Shown here piece after piece: positions 14,786 through 24,218 of a stretch of 61,567 nt of DNA (its first letter is position 1; every line of letters begins with the position of its first letter). Made by a program: the position numbers and the translations under genes. The DNA comes from Paraburkholderia phenoliruptrix. Its GTDB lineage: Bacteria; Pseudomonadota; Gammaproteobacteria; Burkholderiales; Burkholderiaceae. The stretch lies in the NCBI RefSeq assembly GCF_902859825.1, contig NZ_CADIKB010000037.1:1-61567 (forward strand). The letters run 5' to 3'. The notes below the pieces were generated by a model. The model had not been told where the DNA came from and made no database searches. It saw only the letters and a list, made by a program, of their open reading frames with translations.

Positions 14786-15793
14786 ATGCTCACGTTTCAG
14801 CAAATCATCCTGACACTGCAGTCCTATTGGGACAAGCAGGGTTGCGCGTTGCTCCAGCCGATCGACATGGAAGTCGGCGCGGGCACCTCGCACGTCCACA
14901 CTTTCCTGCGCGCGGTCGGCCCGGAGCCGTGGCGCGCGGCCTACGTGCAGCCGTCGCGCCGCCCGAAGGACGGCCGCTACGGCGAAAATCCGAACCGTCT
15001 GCAGCACTACTATCAGTACCAGGTGGTGCTGAAGCCGGCGCCGGAAAACATCCTCGATCTGTACCTCGGCTCGCTGGAAGCCCTCGGCTTCGACCTGAAG
15101 CAGAACGACGTGCGTTTCGTCGAAGACGACTGGGAAAATCCCACGCTCGGCGCCTGGGGTCTCGGCTGGGAAGTGTGGCTGAACGGCATGGAAGTGACCC
15201 AGTTCACCTACTTCCAGCAGGTCGGCGGTCTCGACTGCAAACCGGTGCTCGGCGAAATCACCTACGGGCTCGAGCGCCTCGCCATGTATCTGCAGAAGGT
15301 CGAAAACGTCTACGACCTCGTCTGGACCGAGTGGGAAGAGCAAGGCCCGAACGGCCCGGAAATGCGCCGTCTCACCTACGGCGACGTGTACCACCAGAAC
15401 GAAGTCGAACAGTCCACGTACAACTTCGAGCACGCGAACGTCGATCTGCTGTTCTCGTTCTTCAACAGCTACGAGGCCGAAGCGAAGCGCATGATCGAAG
15501 CGCAGATCGCCCTGCCCGCGTATGAACTCGTGCTGAAGGCCGGCCACACGTTCAATCTGCTCGACGCGCGCGGCGCGATTTCGGTGACGGAGCGCGCGGC
15601 GTACATCGGCCGGATTCGCGCGCTGTCGCGTCTCGTCGCGCAGGCTTATTACGATTCACGCGAAAAGCTCGGCTTCCCGATGCTCGGCAATCCGGTGCAC
15701 GGCGTGCCCGGCCTCACCACCGACGAGCAGGACGCCGCCAAGCCCGCGTGGGCGCCGCCGCTGAAAGTCGAACGCAAGATCGACCAGGACTGA
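14786..15793 (+). CDS. glyQ: Glycyl-tRNA synthetase alpha subunit
   Basis: GlyQ is the catalytic alpha subunit of the bacterial alpha2beta2 glycyl-tRNA synthetase, charging tRNA-Gly with glycine. The 335-residue protein has the expected start LTFQQIILTLQSYWDKQGCA and the class II core (GPEPWRAAYVQPSRRPKDGR, ENPTLGAWGLGWEVWLNGME, TYGLERLAMYLQ). The ATG at 14786 has GAAAGG 7 bases upstream and matches the usual N-terminus; earlier in-frame starts (GTG 14741, ATG 14768) add atypical residues. It is 15 bp ahead of glyS. It is the first intact core gene after the island. Confidence 0.97.
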   Translation: MLTFQQIILTLQSYWDKQGCALLQPIDMEVGAGTSHVHTFLRAVGPEPWRAAYVQPSRRPKDGRYGENPNRLQHYYQYQVVLKPAPENILDLYLGSLEALGFDLKQNDVRFVEDDWENPTLGAWGLGWEVWLNGMEVTQFTYFQQVGGLDCKPVLGEITYGLERLAMYLQKVENVYDLVWTEWEEQGPNGPEMRRLTYGDVYHQNEVEQSTYNFEHANVDLLFSFFNSYEAEAKRMIEAQIALPAYELVLKAGHTFNLLDARGAISVTERAAYIGRIRALSRLVAQAYYDSREKLGFPMLGNPVHGVPGLTTDEQDAAKPAWAPPLKVERKIDQD

Positions 15794-15808
15794 CGAGAAC
15801 ATCAAGAA

Positions 15809-17911
15809 ATGACTCAACCCCATCAAGCTACCCTGCTGGTCGAACTGCTGACCGAGGAACTGCCGCCCAAAGCGCTCGCCCGTCTCGGCGACGCTTTCGC
15901 CGAAGGTATTGCCGAGCGCCTCGCCGCGCGTGACCTGATTGAAGGCGAACTGTCGTTCGAGCGTTATGCCACGCCGCGCCGTCTCGCCGTGACGGTGAAG
16001 AACGTGCGCGCGGTCGCGCCGGAAAGACAGGTGCGCGAAAAAGTGCTGCCGGTTTCCGTCGCGCTGGACAAGGACGGCCAACCCACCGCGCCGCTCGCCA
16101 AGAAACTCGCGGCGCTCGGCTTCCCCGATTTTTCGGTGAGCGACCTGGAGCGCGCGCAGGACGGCAAGGCGGAAGCATTCTTCCTGCGCTACGCCGCGCC
16201 GGGCGCCACGCTCGCGGAAGGCCTGCAAGGCGCGCTCGACGAAACACTCGCGAAGCTGCCCATTCCGAAGGTCATGACCTACCAGCGGCCGGACGGCTCG
16301 AATGTGCAGTTCGTGCGTCCCGCGCATCGCCTCACCGCGCTGCATGGCGAGCACGTCGTGCCGGTCAGCGCGCTCGGCATTGACGCCGACGACACCACGC
16401 TCGGCCACCGCTTCCTGTCCGAAGGCTTCGTGCAGATCCAGCACGCCGATTCGTACGTTGACACGCTCATGCACAAAGGCCGCGTCGTGCCGAACTTCGC
16501 GGATCGCAAGGAAACCATCCGCACCCATCTGCTCGCGCACGCCGACGGCGATCAGGTCGTGATGCCGGAAGCGCTGCTGGACGAAGTGACGTCGCTCGTC
16601 GAATGGCCGGTGGTGTATTCGTGCCGCTTCGAGGCCGAATTCCTGCAAGTGCCGCAGGAATGTCTGATCCTCACCATGCAGACGAACCAGAAGTATTTCG
16701 CGCTGACCGACGCGAACGGCAAGCTGCGCTCGCGTTTCCTGATCGTGTCCAATATCGAGACGGCGACGCCCGGCGACATTATCGAAGGCAACGAGCGCGT
16801 GGTGCGCCCGCGTCTCGCGGACGCGAAGTTCTTCTTTGAGCAGGACAAGAAGAAGCCGCTCGCGGATCGCGTGCCGCTGCTCGCCAACGTCGTTTATCAC
16901 AACAAGCTCGGCTCCGCGCTGCAGCGCGTGGAGCGCCTCGAATCGCTGGCCGGCGCGATCGCCGCGCTGACCGGCGCGGACGTGGCGCTGGCGAAGCGCG
17001 CCGCGCGTCTCGCGAAAGCCGATCTGATCACCGACATGGTCGGCGAATTCCCCGAGCTGCAAGGCACCATGGGCACGTACTACGCGCGCCATGACGGCGA
17101 GCCGGAAGAAGTCGCGCTCGCGTGCTCGGAGCACTATCAGCCGCGCTTTTCCGGCGACGCGTTGCCGGCCACGGCAACGGGCACGGTGGTCGCGCTCGCC
17201 GACAAGCTCGAAACGCTGGTCGGCATCTGGAGCATTGGCCTGCAGCCCACCGGCGAAAAAGATCCGTTTGCGCTGCGCCGCCACGCGCTCGGCGTGCTGC
17301 GCATCCTGGTGGAAAAGCAACTGCCCGTGGACTTCGTCGAACTGTTGCGCACGGCTCACGCGCAATTCGCCGCCCTGCCGAACGTAACCGACTCGACCCA
17401 GGCCATCTACGAATTCAGCATGGACCGCCTGCGCGGTTTGCTGCGCGAACGCGGTCATGCGCCGGGTGAAATCGACGCGGTGCTGGCGCTCAATCCCACG
17501 CGGCTTGACGACATCGTCGCGCGTCTGGATGCGGTGCGCGAGTTCGCGGCGTTGCCGGAAGCCGCGTCGCTCGCGGCAGCCAACAAGCGCATCTCGAACA
17601 TTCTGAAGAAGTCGGAAGGCGCAACGGCAAGCGGCGGCGTGCAGCCGGCGCTGCTCGTCGAGGCAGCGGAAAAGGCGTTGTTTGCGCAGCTCGAACAGGT
17701 CGCGCCGCGCGTGCAGTCGCAGCTCGCCGCGCGCGACTACACGGGCGCGCTGACCGCGCTCGCCGCGCTGCGCGAACCGGTCGACACGTTCTTCAACGAC
17801 GTGATGGTCAACGCCGAAGATCCGGCGCTGCGTGCCAACCGCCTGGCCCTGCTCGGCGCGCTGCATCAGCAGATGAATTGCGTCGCGGATATTTCGCGAC
17901 TCGCCGCCTGA
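15809..17911 (+). CDS. glyS: Glycyl-tRNA synthetase beta subunit
   Basis: GlyS (700 residues) is the tRNA-binding beta subunit that pairs with GlyQ. The N-terminal signature LLVELLTEELPPKALARLG, the central block ALHGEHVVPVSALGID, QTNQKYFALTDANGKLRSRF, the HD-like HNKLGSALQRVERLE and AIGLQPTG-type segments, and a C-terminal DALR-like anticodon-binding region are all in place. The length is normal for the family. It is followed 10 bp later by gmhB, so glyQ-glyS-gmhB-plsC probably form one transcript. Confidence 0.97.
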   Translation: MTQPHQATLLVELLTEELPPKALARLGDAFAEGIAERLAARDLIEGELSFERYATPRRLAVTVKNVRAVAPERQVREKVLPVSVALDKDGQPTAPLAKKLAALGFPDFSVSDLERAQDGKAEAFFLRYAAPGATLAEGLQGALDETLAKLPIPKVMTYQRPDGSNVQFVRPAHRLTALHGEHVVPVSALGIDADDTTLGHRFLSEGFVQIQHADSYVDTLMHKGRVVPNFADRKETIRTHLLAHADGDQVVMPEALLDEVTSLVEWPVVYSCRFEAEFLQVPQECLILTMQTNQKYFALTDANGKLRSRFLIVSNIETATPGDIIEGNERVVRPRLADAKFFFEQDKKKPLADRVPLLANVVYHNKLGSALQRVERLESLAGAIAALTGADVALAKRAARLAKADLITDMVGEFPELQGTMGTYYARHDGEPEEVALACSEHYQPRFSGDALPATATGTVVALADKLETLVGIWSIGLQPTGEKDPFALRRHALGVLRILVEKQLPVDFVELLRTAHAQFAALPNVTDSTQAIYEFSMDRLRGLLRERGHAPGEIDAVLALNPTRLDDIVARLDAVREFAALPEAASLAAANKRISNILKKSEGATASGGVQPALLVEAAEKALFAQLEQVAPRVQSQLAARDYTGALTALAALREPVDTFFNDVMVNAEDPALRANRLALLGALHQQMNCVADISRLAA

Positions 17912-17921
17912 GCTACGCGCC

Positions 17922-18476
17922 ATGCCGACCAAAAAAGTGGTGATCCTCGACCGCGACGGCGTGATCAACGTCGACTCCGACGCGTTCATCAAGTCGCCGG
18001 ACGAATGGGTCGCGCTGCCGGGCTCGCTGGAAGCCATCGCGCGTCTGAGCCAGGCGGGCTATCGCGTGGCGATTGCGACGAATCAGTCCGGCATCGGCCG
18101 GGGCCTGTTCGACATGAATGCGCTGAACGCCATGCACCTGAAGATGCATCGCATGGCGGCGGCGGTCGGCGCGCGCATCGACGCGGTGTTCTTCTGCCCG
18201 CACACGGCGGAAGACCATTGCGAATGCCGCAAGCCGAAGCCCGGCATGTTGAAAATGATCAACGAGCGTTTCGAGGTCGATCCCGAGAACACGCCGGTGG
18301 TCGGCGACGCAATGCGCGATCTGCAAGCGGGCGCGGCGCTCGGTCATCCCGTGCATCTGGTGCTGACGGGCAAGGGCCGCAAAACGCTCGCGGCCGGCGG
18401 CTTGCCGGAAGGCACGGTGGTGCACGACGACCTGAGGGCATTCGTGCTCGACTTCCTCGCCGACGCCCAAGAGTGA
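17922..18476 (+). CDS. gmhB: D-glycero-beta-D-manno-heptose-1,7-bisphosphate 7-phosphatase
   Basis: GmhB removes the 7-phosphate from heptose bisphosphate in the ADP-heptose route to the LPS inner core. The 184-residue HAD phosphatase shows the nucleophile motif VVILDRDGVINVDSD (Asp11, Asp13), motif II ATNQSGIGRG, the zinc-site segment CPHTAEDHCECRKPKPGML with its Cys/His set, and motif IV VVGDAMRDLQAG. Position between glyS and plsC is usual in Burkholderia. Confidence 0.95.
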   Translation: MPTKKVVILDRDGVINVDSDAFIKSPDEWVALPGSLEAIARLSQAGYRVAIATNQSGIGRGLFDMNALNAMHLKMHRMAAAVGARIDAVFFCPHTAEDHCECRKPKPGMLKMINERFEVDPENTPVVGDAMRDLQAGAALGHPVHLVLTGKGRKTLAAGGLPEGTVVHDDLRAFVLDFLADAQE

Positions 18477-18507
18477 CGCGCGTCCCTAACTCCCACAGAC
18501 CACGCCG

Positions 18508-19266
18508 ATGCGCTTCATCCGTTCTTTGCTGCTGCTGATCTACTTCGTGCTCTTCACGGTGCCGTACGCGATCGCGTGCTTCATCGCGTTTCCGTTCATG
18601 CGCGCCGACAGGCGCTACTGGATGGCGGCCGGCTGGTGCCGCGTCACGCTCGCCGTGGCGCGTTGGCTGAACGGCATTCGCTACACGGTCCAAGGCATGG
18701 AGAACCTGCCCGACGGACCGGCGGTGCTGCTGTCGAAACATCAGTCGGCATGGGAAACGCTCGCCTTTCCCGCGTTGATGCCCAAGCCGCTGTGCTACGT
18801 GTTCAAGCGCGAACTGCTGTACGTGCCGTTTTTCGGCTGGGCGCTCGGCCTTTTGAAGATGATTCACATCGACCGCAAGGAAGGCAAGTACGCGTTCGAG
18901 TCGGTCATCAGGCAAGGCAAGGCCCGCATGGCGGAAGGCGCCTGGGTGATCATGTTTCCGGAAGGCACGCGCACGCCGACCGGCAAGCAGGGCAAGTACA
19001 AAACCGGCGGTGCGCGCTTTGCGATCGCCACCGGCGCGCCGGTCGTGCCGATCGCGCACAATGCCGGACGGGTGTGGCCTCGCAACTCGTTTCTCAAATA
19101 TGCGGGTATAGTCACAGTGTCGATCGGCAAGCCGATTCAGACAACGGGGCTCACGCCCGATGAAGTGAACACGCGCGTCGAACAGTGGATCGAAGCTGAA
19201 ATGCGTCGCATCGATCCCGCTGCGTATCGCGCGGCGGACAGCAGTTCCGCCGCCGCACCTATCTGA
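18508..19266 (+). CDS. plsC: 1-acyl-sn-glycerol-3-phosphate acyltransferase
   Basis: PlsC makes phosphatidic acid from lysophosphatidic acid at the inner membrane. The 252-residue protein begins with a membrane helix (SLLLLIYFVLFTVPYAIACF) and has the acyltransferase blocks KHQSAWET (an HX4E form of the HX4D box, seen in many proteobacterial homologues), FPEGTRTP and VPIAHNAG. It follows gmhB by 31 bp on the same strand. Confidence 0.92.
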   Translation: MRFIRSLLLLIYFVLFTVPYAIACFIAFPFMRADRRYWMAAGWCRVTLAVARWLNGIRYTVQGMENLPDGPAVLLSKHQSAWETLAFPALMPKPLCYVFKRELLYVPFFGWALGLLKMIHIDRKEGKYAFESVIRQGKARMAEGAWVIMFPEGTRTPTGKQGKYKTGGARFAIATGAPVVPIAHNAGRVWPRNSFLKYAGIVTVSIGKPIQTTGLTPDEVNTRVEQWIEAEMRRIDPAAYRAADSSSAAAPI

Positions 19267-19308
19267 CGCGCCACGCCCTCGAAGGCGTACTTGCGCGAAG
19301 CCGAATCA

Positions 19309-20202
19309 ATGCAGAAGTCTCCTACGCCGCAGCCCGCTGCGGCGCTCGATAACCGGCAACTCGATCTCCCGCTCTTCGCCGAGCCGGGGTCGACGTCGTC
19401 GTCGCCTTCACCTTCACCGTCCGCGCCTGGCGCCACACCTCAGGGCCAGCAGCCCCCCGTGCCGCTCGCGCCGGACGGCAGCAAGCTGCGCAGTCTCGTC
19501 ATCGGCTCGCGCACGTTGCATTACGCGCTCAAGCGCTCGGCGCGCCGCTCCATTGGCTTTGCCATCGACGGCACGGGTCTGACGATCACCGCGCCGCGCT
19601 GGGTCACGCTCGCGGATATTGAAACAGCGATCACGGAGAAGCAGCGCTGGATCTTCACGAAGCTGATTGAATGGCAAACGCGTGTCGAACAACGCGCGCT
19701 GCCGAAGGTGGACTGGAAAGACGGCGCAGAAGTGCCCTATCTGGGTCAGCCGGTGCGCGTGACGCTCGGCTCGCCGCACGGCACGCTCGCCTTCAGTGCG
19801 GAAAATTGCGCACTGCAAGTGCCGCTGCCCTTGCAAGCCGACCCGCAGCAGATCAAGGACCGCGTGCAAGGCTGGTTGCAGAGCGAGGCGAAGCGTCTGT
19901 TCGGCGAGCGTCTGGCCGTCTACGCCGAGAAGCTGGGCGTGAACTATCGCGCGTATGCGCTTTCGTCAGCGGCCACGCGCTGGGGCAGTTGTTCCAGCGA
20001 CGGCAAGATTCGACTGAACTGGCGGCTGATTCACTTTCCGCTTTCCATTATCGATTACGTGGTCGCCCACGAACTCGCGCATCTGCGGGAGATGAACCAC
20101 AGCCCGCGCTTCTGGCAAACAGTCGAATCGATCTTCCCGGAATTCCGCGAAGCGCGGCAGACGCTGAAGTCGCATCCGCCGGAATTGCTGCCCACGCTCT
20201 AG
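19309..20202 (+). CDS. YgjP-like (DUF45) M48-type metallopeptidase domain protein
   Basis: A 297-residue protein with a proline- and serine-rich N-terminal ~60 residues and a C-terminal YgjP/DUF45 domain carrying the zinc motif VVAHELAHLREMNHSPRFW (HExxH plus a third His) and RWGSCSSDGKIRLNWRLI before it. The family is related to SprT and M48 peptidases; its substrate is not established. The ATG at 19309 is preferred to an in-frame TTG at 19291. It is the last plus-strand gene of the glyQ cluster. Confidence 0.88.
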   Translation: MQKSPTPQPAAALDNRQLDLPLFAEPGSTSSSPSPSPSAPGATPQGQQPPVPLAPDGSKLRSLVIGSRTLHYALKRSARRSIGFAIDGTGLTITAPRWVTLADIETAITEKQRWIFTKLIEWQTRVEQRALPKVDWKDGAEVPYLGQPVRVTLGSPHGTLAFSAENCALQVPLPLQADPQQIKDRVQGWLQSEAKRLFGERLAVYAEKLGVNYRAYALSSAATRWGSCSSDGKIRLNWRLIHFPLSIIDYVVAHELAHLREMNHSPRFWQTVESIFPEFREARQTLKSHPPELLPTL

Positions 20203-20233
20203 TGCCCTAAAGCCCTGAGCCCTGACGCCCGCG

Positions 20234-20620
20234 TTACTTTTTCTTCTGAATGAACTCGATCTTGTAGCCGTCGGGATCGGTGACGAATGCGATCACCGTC
20301 GTGCCGTGTTTCATCGGCCCGGCTTCGCGCACCACCGTGCCGCCTTGGGCCTTGATCTTCTCGCACGCCGCATAGGCGTCTTCCACCTCGACGGCGAGAT
20401 GCCCGAAGCCGGTGCCCAGGTCATACGACGGTGTGTCCCAGTTGTGCGTCAACTCGATGACGGCGCCGTCGGCCTCGTCCGTGTAGCCGACGAAAGCCAG
20501 CGTGAACTTCCCCTCCGGATAATCCTGGCGGCGCAGCAGTTTCATGCCGAGCAGTTCGGTGTAGAACGCGATTGAACGGTCCAGGTCGCCGACCCGAAGC
20601 ATGGTGTGAAGAAGGCGCAT
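20234..20620 (-). CDS. gloA: Lactoylglutathione lyase (glyoxalase I)
   Basis: GloA converts the hemithioacetal of methylglyoxal and glutathione to S-lactoylglutathione. The 128-residue protein has the classic start MRLLHTMLRVGDLDRSIAFY (His5 a metal ligand), EL in AVIELTHNW, FGHLAVEV (His) and GYKIEFI (Glu) as the other ligands, typical of the nickel-type bacterial enzyme. An adjacent ATG at 20623 also follows the GGGAG site. It converges on the YgjP-type gene. Confidence 0.95.
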   Translation of the reverse strand: MRLLHTMLRVGDLDRSIAFYTELLGMKLLRRQDYPEGKFTLAFVGYTDEADGAVIELTHNWDTPSYDLGTGFGHLAVEVEDAYAACEKIKAQGGTVVREAGPMKHGTTVIAFVTDPDGYKIEFIQKKK

Positions 20621-20730
20621 CATGTACTCCCTGTTGCTTGATGTCGAGAGCGTAAATGTACCCGGAATCGACCGCCGTTGCAGTCGGGCCGCCGCTCGCC
20701 TCGCCCGCGCGCAGCCCCCGCCACCACGCT

Positions 20731-21843
20731 TCAGAACTGATGCCGCAGCCCCGCCATCAAGCCGATTTGCGAGCCTTTCTGCGCGAGTCCCACGCTATTC
20801 ACACCTTGCAGCTGCGCGCCGATCAGATCGCCGCGATACAGCGAATAGTCGCCTTCGACGTAGACGTCCGTGCGCTTTGACAGGTTGTAGTCGGCGACAA
20901 GCTGGTATTGCCACGCCGAGCCGTCCTTCGCGGCGGTCTTGCCGTCCTGCAATGTCCGCCAGACATTCGCCGCCAGATGCCACGCGTTGCCGACCTGCTG
21001 CGTGATGCCGCCCATGAACATGCGCCGCCGCGAGAAGTCTGTGTACTTGAGCGCGGTCAGCGAGGCTGCGGAAAACGGACCGTTGGCGAAAGTCGAAAAA
21101 CCGGCGTCGGCGCGGTTGACGATATAACCCAGCGAAAAGCGCGTCTTGTTCCACGTATAGGAGCCGCCGAATGTCCATGCTTTCGCCGCCGCGCCGTTGA
21201 CCGAGTCTTTGGATTCCTCGTACGCGCCGCCGACGGTGAACGGCCCGCCCGCGGGCGCATAAGCCGCCGCCGCGCCGATCTGACTGCCATACGAATTACC
21301 CGCGTTGCCGCCGAACGCGTAACCGGCCGCGAAGCTCAGGCCGTTGTACTTCGCCTGATACTGCACCTGGTTGCTGGTCCAGATGCCGCCTGTCATCGTC
21401 ACTTCGGGTTGGAAGCTGAAGTCGTACGGAATCCACGGATTGCTGCCGTAACCGCCGACGGTAATGCCCTCGATCATCACGTTGTACTGACGGCCGAGAA
21501 TGACCTGCCCGTAGGAATTCGAGCGCACGCCGATTTGCGCTTCGTTGAAAAACGGCAAGGTCGGATCGCTCTGCCCGCTGTTGATGAAGATGCGATTTTC
21601 GAGCTTGAAAAAGGTCGACCAGCCGCCGCCCAGGTCCTCGACGCCCTTGAGCCCCCAGCGGCTTTGCGTCATGCCGCCGGTGCCGAGTCCGAGCGAGGAG
21701 TCGCCGGCTTTGTTTGCGTGGGTCAGATAGCGCACGCTCTCGTCGACCACGCCGTAGAGCGTCACGCTCGACTGCGCCTGCGCGACCACCGGGCAGCCGA
21801 GCGACAACAGCGCCGCGACGGCTGCGCCTCTGCTGAGGGTCAT
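20731..21843 (-). CDS. Outer-membrane porin (Porin_4 family)
   Basis: A 370-residue trimeric-porin-type protein. It has a signal peptide ending AQAQ followed by SSVTLYGVVDESVRYLTHAN, the standard first strand of Burkholderia porins; internal blocks SRWGLKGVEDLGGGW and GQVILGRQYN; alternating beta strands; and a terminal Phe (GLRHQF) that serves as the BAM signal. It carries small solutes across the outer membrane; specificity is unknown. It stands alone on the minus strand with a 344-bp divergent region upstream. Confidence 0.94.
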   Translation of the reverse strand: MTLSRGAAVAALLSLGCPVVAQAQSSVTLYGVVDESVRYLTHANKAGDSSLGLGTGGMTQSRWGLKGVEDLGGGWSTFFKLENRIFINSGQSDPTLPFFNEAQIGVRSNSYGQVILGRQYNVMIEGITVGGYGSNPWIPYDFSFQPEVTMTGGIWTSNQVQYQAKYNGLSFAAGYAFGGNAGNSYGSQIGAAAAYAPAGGPFTVGGAYEESKDSVNGAAAKAWTFGGSYTWNKTRFSLGYIVNRADAGFSTFANGPFSAASLTALKYTDFSRRRMFMGGITQQVGNAWHLAANVWRTLQDGKTAAKDGSAWQYQLVADYNLSKRTDVYVEGDYSLYRGDLIGAQLQGVNSVGLAQKGSQIGLMAGLRHQF

Positions 21844-22187
21844 CGTCTAGTCTCCTCGTCGTGGTTCCGCCTCACGCGGATAGAGTTGGGGGCCGCCGAT
21901 TCGCGCCACGCCGGCTCGCTAAATTCCTACGGAAGCTCGGAATTCGCGACGTAGCGCGTACGAATCTACCGACAGAAAGCGTCGTCGAACCTTAGCGCGA
22001 AATCGAAATGGTAAGAAATATGTGTTGCGCGCGCGTTGCGCCGCCGTCGCTAAATCAGCAAATAACTTGCGACTTGTAAGAAGCACGCGTAGGCGGTGTG
22101 GACATCGGCTGAAAGAACGGGGGCGTTTGGTATCGTACGGGCTGCATCGTCCAACCTTGCCTCGGCTTCATCGCCACGACCTTGCCC
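21844..22187. other. Divergent intergenic region, porin / EamA
   Basis: 344 bp that must hold the porin promoter (leftward) and the EamA promoter (rightward). The porin side has an AT-richer patch around 22003-22022. I see no strong palindrome, RNA gene or ORF. Confidence 0.5.
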
Positions 22188-23117
22188 ATGAGCACCACTG
22201 CCCTGCCCGCGCGTCGCGCCCCCGATGGTTTCGCCGTCCTCCTCATGGTCGGCTTGTGCGCGATCTGGGGTTTCCAGCAAGTCGCGATCAAGAGCACCAA
22301 CGCCGCGCTGCCGCCGCTGTTTCAGGCGGGCTTGCGCTCGGCCTTGGCGGCGCTGCTGGTGTGGGGCTGGGCTCGCTCGCGCGGCACGCCGCTTTTTCGC
22401 GACGACGGCACGCTCGCCGCCGGCCTGCTCGCGGGCATGCTGTTCGCCGCCGAATTCGTGTGCATCTTTCTCGGGCTCACGCTGACCAGCGCGTCGCGCA
22501 TGGCCGTCTTCCTGTACACCGCGCCGTGTTTTACGGCGCTGGGTCTGCACTGGTTCGTGGACGGCGAGCGCATGCGGCGCATTCAATGGCTCGGCATTTT
22601 CGTGGCGTTCGCCGGCATGACGCTGGCTTTCGCGGACGGCTTTCTACATGGCGCCACCGCGAGCGGCTCGACGCTCGGCGCCGTGGCCGGCGACGCGCTC
22701 GGCGTGCTGGCCGGCATCGCATGGGCCGCGACGACCGTCGTCGTGCGCGCCACCCGGCTTGCGCAGTCGAGCGCGAGCAAGACGCTCTTCTATCAACTGG
22801 CGGTGTCGGCCGTGGTGCTGCTCGCCCTGGCGCTCGGGCTCGGCGAGGCGCGCGTCGACACGGTCACGCCGCTCGCAGTCGCGAGCCTCGCGTATCAGGC
22901 GATCGTGGTCGCGTTCGTCAGCTATCTGGTGTGGTTCTGGCTGCTCACGCGCTATGTCGCGTCGCGCCTGTCGGTCTTCTCGTTTCTCACGCCGCTGTTC
23001 GGCGTGACCTTCGGCGTGCTGCTGCTCGGCGAGTCGTTCAGCTTGCGCTTTCTCATGGCGGCGGCGCTGGTGCTGACCGGCATCGCGCTGGTCAATGCGC
23101 CGGGCAAGCGGGCGTAA
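22188..23117 (+). CDS. EamA/DMT-family inner-membrane transporter
   Basis: A 309-residue drug/metabolite-superfamily permease with about ten predicted helices in two EamA repeats (first around LLMVGLCAIWGFQQVAIK, second from ALGVLAGIAWAATTVVVR). Family members export amino acids or other small metabolites; the substrate is unknown. The ATG at 22188 is used in place of a TTG two codons upstream. It converges on rsmA. Confidence 0.88.
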   Translation: MSTTALPARRAPDGFAVLLMVGLCAIWGFQQVAIKSTNAALPPLFQAGLRSALAALLVWGWARSRGTPLFRDDGTLAAGLLAGMLFAAEFVCIFLGLTLTSASRMAVFLYTAPCFTALGLHWFVDGERMRRIQWLGIFVAFAGMTLAFADGFLHGATASGSTLGAVAGDALGVLAGIAWAATTVVVRATRLAQSSASKTLFYQLAVSAVVLLALALGLGEARVDTVTPLAVASLAYQAIVVAFVSYLVWFWLLTRYVASRLSVFSFLTPLFGVTFGVLLLGESFSLRFLMAAALVLTGIALVNAPGKRA

Positions 23118-23316
23118 ACCGCCTGGCGCGCCTGGCGGGAAGGCTCGTTGTTCGGTTCAGGAAAGAAGCCCGGCTGTGCTCCCTCTGTGGGAGCCGCTGC
23201 ATCGCGCTGCGCAAGTGGTGTACTGGAATGTCGCGGTGCCTCACTACGGCGACTGCTTTGAGCGCTCACCCGCTCATTCGCTTACCAGCTCACAAGGCCG
23301 CCGGCGTGTAGCGCGC

Positions 23317-24147
23317 TCAGGCCTTTGCCGCCACGAGTTGCGCCACGCGCACATATTCGGCCACCGGCACGTCTTCGGCGCGGCGTTGCAAGTCGAAGCC
23401 GATGGCGTCGAAGTCGACCGTATCGCGCAACGCAGCCAAGGTGTTGCGCAGCATCTTGCGCCGCTGCGAAAAGGCCGCGGTGACCACCTCGCCCAACACG
23501 CGCTCGTCGACCGGCGCCAGTTCGTGCGGCGCATAAGGAATCATGCGCACGATGGCGGAATCCACTTTCGGCGGCGGCTGGAATGCCTCGGGCGGCACGT
23601 CCAGCTGTTTGTCGATCACATAGCGATACTGCAGCATCACCGAAAGACGGCTGAATGCCTTCGTGCCCGGCTCGGCGACCATGCGCTCGACCACCTCGTT
23701 TTGCAGCATGAAGTGCTGATCGATCACGCAATGCGCGAAGGTAGCGAGGTGAAACAGCAGCGGGCTCGAAATGTTGTACGGCAGATTGCCGACAATGCGA
23801 AGCGACGGCGCGTCGCCGGACGCCGCCAGCGAGCCGAAGTCGAACGCGAGCGCGTCGCCCGCGTGCAGTTCGAGCAAATCGCCGAATTTGTTTTTCAGAC
23901 GCCCGATCAGATCGCGGTCCAGCTCGACGGCATGCAGCGGCGCCTCGGGCGTCGCGAGACGCTCGATCAACGGCTCCGTGAGCGCGCCGAGCCCTGGCCC
24001 GATCTCGACCATGCGTTCGCCGCGCTGCGGCCGGATCACGTCGACGATCGAATCGATCACGCCGAGGTCGACCAGAAAGTTCTGCCCGAAACGCTTGCGC
24101 GCGATATGACCTTGGTGCCGGCCCTGTTGCTGTCTGCTGGTGGACAT
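23317..24147 (-). CDS. rsmA: 16S rRNA (adenine1518/1519-N6) dimethyltransferase
   Basis: RsmA (KsgA) dimethylates two adenines in helix 45 of 16S rRNA late in 30S assembly. The 276-residue protein has KRFGQNFLVD, the SAM motif MVEIGPGLGALTEPL, the catalytic NLPYNISSPLL and the C-terminal FQPPPKVDSAIV. It is the last gene of the lptD-surA-pdxA-rsmA operon. Confidence 0.96.
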   Translation of the reverse strand: MSTSRQQQGRHQGHIARKRFGQNFLVDLGVIDSIVDVIRPQRGERMVEIGPGLGALTEPLIERLATPEAPLHAVELDRDLIGRLKNKFGDLLELHAGDALAFDFGSLAASGDAPSLRIVGNLPYNISSPLLFHLATFAHCVIDQHFMLQNEVVERMVAEPGTKAFSRLSVMLQYRYVIDKQLDVPPEAFQPPPKVDSAIVRMIPYAPHELAPVDERVLGEVVTAAFSQRRKMLRNTLAALRDTVDFDAIGFDLQRRAEDVPVAEYVRVAQLVAAKA

Positions 24148-24218
24148 CGAAGAAACGCTAAGAATGAGAACTGCTTGAAAAAGACGCCGCGCAAGCCTGC
24201 CGATGATGCCGCGTTGAC

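Noticed and set aside
15656..18037. 793-codon minus-strand open frame
   Set aside because: It is antisense to glyS; Arg/Gln/His-rich with no motif.
23178..23194. Small hairpin between the EamA gene and rsmA as a terminator
   Set aside because: The GCTCCC/GGGAGC stem is only 6 bp and has no T-run on either strand.
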